Assembly (NCBI RefSeq): GCF_002115825.1 | Contig: NZ_JFJZ01000005.1 | Location: forward strand, 124,001 to 188,000 | DNA from: Thalassospira sp. MCCC 1A01428 | GTDB taxonomy: Bacteria; Pseudomonadota; Alphaproteobacteria; Rhodospirillales; Thalassospiraceae | Direction of reading: 5' to 3' | DNA length: 64,000 nucleotides | Shown: in pieces, positions 58,629-64,000 of the stretch | Layout of the letters: every line of letters begins with the position of its first letter | Numbering within the stretch: the first letter of the stretch is position 1 | Program-made: the position numbers and the translations under genes | Notes under the pieces: model-generated | Databases searched by the model: none | Told to the model about the DNA's origin: nothing | The model's input: only the letters and a program-made list of their open reading frames with translations

Positions 58629-59567
58629 GTGGTAACAGGTCGCAGTATCCGTCTCTTCCTTGTTGATGGAACGCCGAACGGCATACTAACCGCCGAAATC
58701 ATGAACTGGACAGGACATGTATTATCTGCCCCCAGAACACGATTGCCTGATTTCGTAAAACGCGCTGAAACAGGACGAACAGGCATTTATTTTCTCACGG
58801 GTCCGGATGAAATATCCCCAAATAAAAACCGCGTCTATGTTGGGGAAAGTGACAATGTCGCAAACCGCCTGATCACTCATAACAACGATCCTCGCAAAGC
58901 ATTTTGGGACAAAGCCTGTGTGATTTCCAGCAAAGACCAAAACCTGACCAAAGCTCACGTACGCTATCTGGAAAGCAGACTGATTAACATCATACAAAAT
59001 GCCGGACGCGCAATACTCGACAACAATACCGCCCCCGAATACGGGTATCTTCCCGAATCTGATTTGGCCGACATGGAATTCTTCATCGAACAAATCCGAA
59101 TTGTTCTGCCTGTATTAGGCCTCGATTTTCTGCGTGACAAAACCAAAAGCGAAGCACCAAAGCCAGAATCATCTTCTGACACTTTAATGACCTATGTGAA
59201 CGATGCTGTGCCAACTTTTGTCCTTCGCAGCAAAAAACACGATCTTGAAGCAACAGCACAACAAATCAACGGCGATTTTGTTGTGCTGGCAGGCTCAGAT
59301 GCGAGGTTTACATGGGAAGGCGTTAAAGGAGGATACGAAGCCCTGCACGATCAACTCGTCGCCGATAAAATCCTTGTCAACAACGGAGAGAACCGCCGCA
59401 TTTTTGCCGAGGATTATAGTTTCAGCAGCCCCAGTGCCGCTTCCAATGTTATTTTAGGGCGCTCAGACAATGGGCGAATTTCCTGGCGAATAAAGCCGAC
59501 AGGAGAAACCTATGCCGACTGGCAAAATTCTCAAATCGAGCATTCCATGATTAATGCCGAAACTTAA
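58629..59567 (+). CDS. GIY-YIG nuclease-like protein with C-terminal DUF4357-type domain
   Basis: A 312-residue protein. The GIY-YIG core is at about residues 50-120: TGIYFLTGPDE for GIY and NRVYVGESDNVANRL for YIG with the downstream Arg. The C-terminal section (FVVLAGSDARFTWEGVKGGY to FAEDYSFSSPSAASNVILGR) fits a DUF4357-like module often found after GIY-YIG or in restriction-related proteins. I prefer GTG 58629 with AAGGAG nine bases upstream over a TTG at 58608. No methylase or other restriction gene is adjacent. The target is unknown; housekeeping or defence roles are both possible. Confidence 0.8.
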   Translation: MVTGRSIRLFLVDGTPNGILTAEIMNWTGHVLSAPRTRLPDFVKRAETGRTGIYFLTGPDEISPNKNRVYVGESDNVANRLITHNNDPRKAFWDKACVISSKDQNLTKAHVRYLESRLINIIQNAGRAILDNNTAPEYGYLPESDLADMEFFIEQIRIVLPVLGLDFLRDKTKSEAPKPESSSDTLMTYVNDAVPTFVLRSKKHDLEATAQQINGDFVVLAGSDARFTWEGVKGGYEALHDQLVADKILVNNGENRRIFAEDYSFSSPSAASNVILGRSDNGRISWRIKPTGETYADWQNSQIEHSMINAET

Positions 59568-59635
59568 CGGATGGCACAGAAGAAGGTCATGCATATTAAC
59601 AGAACAGGCATGTCACCAAAGTGGCCTGCTGCCGA

Positions 59636-60538
59636 TTAAACCTGTGCTTTAGATTTTTTACCAATCTCAAGTGCGATATCGAGCAAGGGCTGACAGCGCG
59701 AAATATCAAAGCGCAGGTTGGTATCACGGGCATTGGCAAAAATCGCCCGCAAATCGTTATCGCCAACCGGTTCAACAAGGGCGCCAAAATTTTCCTGTAA
59801 AAACACCTGATATTTTTCGGGTAACAGCTGCTGCCGGTTTTTACGATTAAGCAGATAGAGTTCTGACAGCTTAAAGTTCTGTTCCATATTGCGATATAAA
59901 AGGGTTTGATAATTGGCGTGCATTTCAAGCTCGCCGTACCGGTTTACAAACAGAATCGGAAACATCACCGACAGTTCCGGCAGGCAACGATTGGCATAAA
60001 CCTGCCCGCCCCAGTATTTTTCCGCCAGTTTGCCATACATGTTATAATCGCGGATGCCATAAAACCCCGATTTCGCCCAAGGCAAAATCTCGATCTGGGG
60101 CTTGCTGGGATTAACCGTATCATTGGCAACATCAACATACAGGTTACCCATCTGAAAGGCATTCTGGAAATAGTTGTTGCGCAAATTGCCCCACACTCGT
60201 TTGGCAATGCCGCCATTGGCGCAAAAATCATGCAGGGCTTTCATCGCCGGTGTAGTCGGGTTTTGCATCTGATTTTGCAACATGTCGCGCACACCTTTGG
60301 TAATCTCAAGACAATATCCCTTGGGATAAGTGCGGCGCGGATTATTGCGGACTTCAGCCGAATTTTTATAACTATTATCAAAAGCCGTGCGCATTTGCTG
60401 AAGATCGGCCCTTAATGCGTCGATATGTGGTGCCAGATAGGTTTTGGAAAGCTTGTTCTGGCGAAAATTGATCTCCACCGGGGCTTCCTCGCCCGCACGG
60501 GCCGCAATTTGTTCAAGGGTCAGTTCCTGCGCGCCCAT
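59636..60538 (-). CDS. Hypothetical protein, unrecognised
   Basis: A 300-residue soluble protein with no signal peptide or membrane segment. I do not recognise its family. The N-terminal 60 residues look helical (LTLEQIAARAGEE, IDALRADLQQMRTAFD). The middle has many aromatic and Asn residues (WGNLRNNYFQNAFQMGN, YGIRDYNMYGKLAEKYWG), and the C-terminus returns to helix (EYGKK-type, ending LEIGKKSKAQV). ATG 60538 is supported by AGGTAGG; the frame runs on to 60589. It converges with the GIY-YIG gene. The complete, compact frame and good start argue for a real gene. Confidence 0.75.
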   Translation of the reverse strand: MGAQELTLEQIAARAGEEAPVEINFRQNKLSKTYLAPHIDALRADLQQMRTAFDNSYKNSAEVRNNPRRTYPKGYCLEITKGVRDMLQNQMQNPTTPAMKALHDFCANGGIAKRVWGNLRNNYFQNAFQMGNLYVDVANDTVNPSKPQIEILPWAKSGFYGIRDYNMYGKLAEKYWGGQVYANRCLPELSVMFPILFVNRYGELEMHANYQTLLYRNMEQNFKLSELYLLNRKNRQQLLPEKYQVFLQENFGALVEPVGDNDLRAIFANARDTNLRFDISRCQPLLDIALEIGKKSKAQV

Positions 60539-61054
60539 CAAGCCTACCTTTTTTCTGTTTGCCGTTTCTGCACGCACCATACACAGCATTTAACGTGTCG
60601 GCATGCCTAAAAATACAGCAGGCCAGTTTGACCGATTTTGAATGCGGGATATCACAACAGAACCAAAGGTTTCATTGCCAAACCAGTTCACGCGCAGACG
60701 ATACAGCATGACGCAAAAAATTCATCAAGCCTGAAAATCGCGGTTTCCCGCGTGAAATGGGTCATAGTAACGCATCTGCCCAATGTTGTTTTATCAGGTT
60801 TTCCATTGCATCAACCCGCCATAAGCCCCATGTTCTATCCAAGCCTTTTGGACAGGGTCCATAACTGCAAATTCAGGATCGCGAACAGAAAATTTTAAAT
60901 ATAGCTGTTTGCCTTATACGGGCGTTTCGTCGCCCACTCACCGTTGCAATGTATGTTGCATTAACCGGTGCTGATGAATTGCAAAGGCCGGTATCAGAAC
61001 CGGGGTTTACCATTACCCCAAACCTTCCCTGAACGGTAAAACTGGAACGCAAAT
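60539..61054. other. Intergenic region upstream of the desaturase gene
   Basis: About 515 bp between divergent genes. A small repeat CCGGT-ATCAGA-ACCGG (60988-61003), preceded by AACCGGT at about 60963, lies 52 bp before the desaturase start and could be an operator. No gene seen. Confidence 0.55.
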
Positions 61055-62233
61055 ATGCCTGTGACGACCACCGCCCCGGCACCCGACGCACCAAACCATC
61101 ATGATGATATTATTTACCCGTCATTGATCCCCTTTACACTGGTGCATCTGGCGTGTTTTGCCGCCATCTGGACGGGCATTACCTGGCAGGCCGCCATTTT
61201 GGGGCTGGTCTTATATGTCGTTCGCATGTTTGGCGTTACGGGTGGGTATCATCGCTATTTTTCACACCGCGCCTTTTCAACCAATCGGGTGTTTCAGTTT
61301 GTTCTGGCCGTTCTGGCACAAAGCAGTGCGCAAAAAAGCGTTTTGTGGTGGGCGGCAAAACACCGCCATCACCACAAATATTCCGATACCGTCGATGATG
61401 TGCATTCCCCGCGCCATCGCGGCTTTATCTATAGTCATGTTGGCTGGATCTTTGCCCGCAAACACGACAATGCAGATCTTTCGGCGGTAGGCGATTTAAC
61501 CCGTTATCGCGAATTGATGTGGCTGCATAAATTTGAAACGGCCCCGGCGATTATTCTGGCGGTTGCCTGTTTCCTGATTGCTGGCTGGTCCGGTCTTGTG
61601 GTTGGTTTTTTCTGGAGCACGGTTGCCTGTTACCATGGCACATTCGGCATTAATTCGCTGGCCCATGTAAGCGGGCGCAAACGTTATGTGACGGGCGATG
61701 ATTCCCGCAATAACTGGATTTTGGCGATTTTCACCCTGGGCGAAGGCTGGCACAATAACCATCACGCCTATCAAAGCAGTGCGCGCCAGGGTTTTCGCTG
61801 GTGGGAATATGATCCGACCTATTATGCGCTGTGTGTTTTGTCGTGGGTTGGGCTGGTTTACGATTTAAAACAACCGCCCAAACAGGTTTTGCGCAATGAA
61901 CAGCGTCTTGGCACCAAGGTCATTAACCGTGCCGCCGAACAGCTGGCCGCACATTTTGATTCGGACCGCATCGCCAAGGCGATTAGCGCCACCTTGCACG
62001 GGCCCGAACTGCAAAACCTGCAACAGGCGCTGGCCAATGCCCGCAACCGTACCAGTGATGCACTGGACGGGTTCCATTTGCCGCACCTGCCCAGCCGCGA
62101 TGAATTTATGGCAACCGCCCGGCAAATGTTTGCCAAAACCAAATCGCTGGACGACATTATTGACCGTGCCTACGATTATTTTCTGGCATCAGTCGGTAAC
62201 CGCCTGGCTGTGGCTCCTGTCCCGGCGACATAA
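61055..62233 (+). CDS. Acyl-CoA / fatty-acid delta-9 desaturase family protein
   Basis: A 392-residue membrane di-iron desaturase that introduces a cis double bond into acyl chains to adjust membrane fluidity. The three histidine boxes are HRYFSH (66-71), HRHHH (103-107) and HNNHH (233-237), and the sequence contains about four hydrophobic segments. The C-terminal 90 residues (after QPPKQVLRNEQRLG) are a soluble helical extension ending in a DDIIDRAYDYFLASVG stretch. It appears monocistronic and ends at a large hairpin. Confidence 0.9.
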   Translation: MPVTTTAPAPDAPNHHDDIIYPSLIPFTLVHLACFAAIWTGITWQAAILGLVLYVVRMFGVTGGYHRYFSHRAFSTNRVFQFVLAVLAQSSAQKSVLWWAAKHRHHHKYSDTVDDVHSPRHRGFIYSHVGWIFARKHDNADLSAVGDLTRYRELMWLHKFETAPAIILAVACFLIAGWSGLVVGFFWSTVACYHGTFGINSLAHVSGRKRYVTGDDSRNNWILAIFTLGEGWHNNHHAYQSSARQGFRWWEYDPTYYALCVLSWVGLVYDLKQPPKQVLRNEQRLGTKVINRAAEQLAAHFDSDRIAKAISATLHGPELQNLQQALANARNRTSDALDGFHLPHLPSRDEFMATARQMFAKTKSLDDIIDRAYDYFLASVGNRLAVAPVPAT

Positions 62234-62278
62234 CCCGACACATAGCCTGCTGCAGCGGCAATATCGGGTAACACCCTC

Positions 62279-62320
62279 ACAAACAATCCCCGGCGCAATA
62301 CCGTGCCGGGGATTGTTTGT
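62279..62320. terminator. Large hairpin between convergent desaturase and aminotransferase genes
   Basis: Perfect 16-bp stem ACAAACAATCCCCGGC / GCCGGGGATTGTTTGT with a 10-nt loop. T-rich arms give U-rich tails on both strands, so it probably ends transcription both ways. Confidence 0.85.
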
Positions 62321-62382
62321 TTGCCCACTCTAAACCCGATACGCAGCGCACCGCGCGCATAGATATATGAGGCGCGACAAAA

Positions 62383-63588
62383 TCAGCTTCGCACCAAAAA
62401 TCGTTCCAACCCATCCATTGCCCGATGAATCCGTTCTTCCGACACGGCATAGCAGGCGCGAATATAACCAGCCCCTTCCGGGCCAAATGCCTCGCCCGGG
62501 GCCAACCCAATGCCTTCGTCAAGCAACAGGTTTTTGGCAAATACCAAAGTATCAGAAACACCATCGACCTTAAAAAAGGCGTAAAACGCCGCCTCTGCCT
62601 CGGGCAGTATAATACGCGGCATGCTGGATAATCGTTCGACCAGCACATCGCGCGACCGGGCATAACGATTACGCGATGACACCACAAAATCCTCGCCATC
62701 GCGCAGCGCAACAATACCCGCCTGCTGAATAAACCCGGCCGGGCACGACACATTAAATTCCATCAGCTTTTCAAGCTCGCCGGTAATGGCAGCGGGGGCT
62801 GTAATCCAGCCCAGCCGCCAGCCCGTCATCGCCCAGGCCTTGGAAAAACTGTTAATCACCATGATGCGGCTGTTTTCCGTCATAAACGGTACAAAGGATG
62901 GCGCATGGTTTTGCCCGTTATACACCAGCCGGGCATATACCTCGTCGGCGATAATCCATATGCCGTGTTTGTCGGCAAATTCCACCAGCCGCGCCTGATC
63001 ATCGGCGGGCATCATCCAGCCGGTCGGGTTGTTGGGCGTATTAAGCAAGATCACCTTTGTATTCGCCCCACACGCAGCAAACAATGCATCCAGATCAAGC
63101 TGCCACCCACCCTTTTCACCATCGGCCCGTAAGGGCACCGTTCTAACATCAGCCCCCAAAACCCGGGGAATGGCAACAATGTTGGGCCAAATCGGGGCCG
63201 TGGTCACCAGATGGTCACCCGCCCCCAAAACTGCCTGCAATGTCACCATAATGGCGTTCAGGCCCGATACGGTGACAATCACGTTATCCGGGCCTAACAT
63301 GGTTTGATACAGGCCGTTCATATAGCCCGCCAGGGCGTCGCGCAGCGGCGCAATTCCGGCATTGGGCTGATAAAATGTGTCGCCCGCCGCCAGCGCATCC
63401 ATTGCAGCCTGGCGAATAAACTCAGGTGTTGGCTGATCGGGTTCACCAAACCATAACGGCACCACATTTTCCCGGCCCATACCCAAATGCGCAACTTCGC
63501 GAATTTGCGATGGGGTAATATCACGCACCACCTGGCGAATGCCTTGATGAACGAAAGGGTTACGGGTGGCAAAGTTGGCGTTGCTCAT
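62383..63588 (-). CDS. PLP-dependent aminotransferase, class I (aspartate-aminotransferase-like)
   Basis: A 401-residue fold-type I aminotransferase. VVPLWFGEPDQPTPEFIRQ opens the domain, LNTPNNPTGWMM holds the cofactor Asn, IIADEVYARLVY the Asp/Tyr pair and VINSFSKAWAMTGWRLGW the Schiff-base Lys. Probable reactions are transfer between amino acids and 2-oxoglutarate or pyruvate; the specificity cannot be told. I start at ATG 63588, since the open frame beyond it relies on a GTG and looks non-coding. It is divergent from the SulP gene. Confidence 0.88.
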   Translation of the reverse strand: MSNANFATRNPFVHQGIRQVVRDITPSQIREVAHLGMGRENVVPLWFGEPDQPTPEFIRQAAMDALAAGDTFYQPNAGIAPLRDALAGYMNGLYQTMLGPDNVIVTVSGLNAIMVTLQAVLGAGDHLVTTAPIWPNIVAIPRVLGADVRTVPLRADGEKGGWQLDLDALFAACGANTKVILLNTPNNPTGWMMPADDQARLVEFADKHGIWIIADEVYARLVYNGQNHAPSFVPFMTENSRIMVINSFSKAWAMTGWRLGWITAPAAITGELEKLMEFNVSCPAGFIQQAGIVALRDGEDFVVSSRNRYARSRDVLVERLSSMPRIILPEAEAAFYAFFKVDGVSDTLVFAKNLLLDEGIGLAPGEAFGPEGAGYIRACYAVSEERIHRAMDGLERFLVRS

Positions 63589-63764
63589 GTCGGTATATCC
63601 ATTCGTCAAAACAATCTTCCAGGCAATTTCAGCGCGAAAAAATGCCACACGTCAACAACCGTCCTTATGAAATTAATAAAAATGCATAAGCGAGAATTTT
63701 CATCAAAAGCAACATCTGGCCACATCCATGCCAATTGCACATGGGTTCTTTGTTACACCGATGA

Positions 63765-63799
63765 TTGACATTTTAAATGCGGTAGAACGATAATCTACC
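63765..63799 (+). promoter_or_regulatory. Sigma-70 promoter with overlapping operator, upstream of the SulP gene
   Basis: TTGACA (63765-63770) and GATAAT (63789-63794) are separated by 18 bp, an almost consensus promoter. An inverted repeat GGTAGA-N7-TCTACC (63781-63799) covers the -10 element, as for a repressor site. A second small hairpin CACTA-TTTT-TAGTG follows at 63801-63814. The ATG is at 63850. Confidence 0.65.
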
Positions 63800-63849
63800 A
63801 CACTATTTTTAGTGGACAAACCCACCCCTGCAAGATCGGACCTTTTCCC

Positions 63850-64000
63850 ATGCATCACGCGCCTGCTTCTGCGAATAAAAACTCGGGCTGGACTTTATTT
63901 CTACCCAAACTGGTCACGGTTTTTCGCGAAGGCTATGGACTGGCAAATTTACGCCAGGATGCAATTTCGGGCCTGACCGTTGCCGTCGTTGCCCTGCCTT
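63850..64000 (+). CDS. SulP-family anion transporter, N-terminal part (cut by window edge)
   Basis: The first 50 codons only. A short polar leader (residues 1-13) is followed by LFLPKLVTVFREGYG and by LRQDAISGLTVAVVALP, the characteristic start of SulP/SLC26 anion transporters (sulfate, bicarbonate and similar). Full members are about 500-730 residues. The substrate cannot be judged; the sulfate activation genes are 5-8 kb away but not in the same unit. Confidence 0.82.
   Translation, partial: MHHAPASANKNSGWTLFLPKLVTVFREGYGLANLRQDAISGLTVAVVALP

Overview
The window looks like one stretch of an alphaproteobacterial chromosome. A Rhodospirillales marine or soil heterotroph close to Thalassospira is my best guess, from the ChvE/GguAB-GbpR sugar cassette, CysD plus fused CysNC, the cyanide-insensitive bd oxidase, the AcoR-type activator with a DUF779 partner, and moderately GC-rich coding. 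I did no database search. There is no integrase, transposase, phage gene, CRISPR array or rRNA. One tRNA-Thr is present.

Layout: (1) 1-6116 is a sugar uptake and catabolism operon (chvE-gguA-gguB and a sugar-acid dehydratase cut by the window edge) with the divergent LysR regulator gbpR. (2) 6155-7780 holds an acetyltransferase, a P-loop ATPase and a secreted nuclease. (3) 7847-14837 is a tightly overlapped six-gene operon (periplasmic binding protein, fused permease, ATPase, metallo-beta-lactamase-fold hydrolase, histidine phosphatase, T4-PNK-type HAD phosphatase) with a divergent DeoR/GlpR regulator. I read it as an organophosphate, possibly cyclic-phosphate, import and processing system. 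(4) 14879-19574 has a class II amidotransferase, then an AT-rich section with a 729-residue membrane protein that joins a flippase-like domain to an O-antigen-ligase domain, a long gene-free stretch and tRNA-Thr. (5) 19575-25782 is signalling: an ECF-like sigma factor with a long N-terminal extension, a class III nucleotide cyclase, and a two-component system facing a His/Met-rich periplasmic protein. (6) 26037-41860 is metabolic: acetyltransferase, Na/phosphate symporter-like protein, glpD, asparagine synthase with an Lrp regulator, a sigma-54 activator with its aldehyde dehydrogenase and DUF779 gene, a YeiH-type transporter with a LysR regulator, and an unidentified membrane protein. (7) 42240-45145 is a bd-type oxidase operon cioAB plus a 40-residue DUF2474 protein, with structured non-coding DNA on both sides. 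(8) 45183-55455 has an MFS transporter, an aminotransferase and the arginine succinyltransferase (AST) genes, followed by a class III aminotransferase and an Lrp regulator. (9) 55656-64000 has cysD-cysNC, a GIY-YIG protein, an unknown protein, a fatty-acid desaturase, an aminotransferase and the start of a SulP transporter.

The most notable point is in the AST region. AstA is the C-terminal half of a 754-residue protein whose N-terminal half is an M20 peptidase with intact metal ligands. No astE is in the window. M20 enzymes of the carboxypeptidase G2 type cleave N-acyl-glutamates, so this half may supply the missing succinylglutamate desuccinylase. Next are the phosphoester operon, the flippase/ligase fusion, the extended sigma factor, and a possible RNA switch upstream of cioA.
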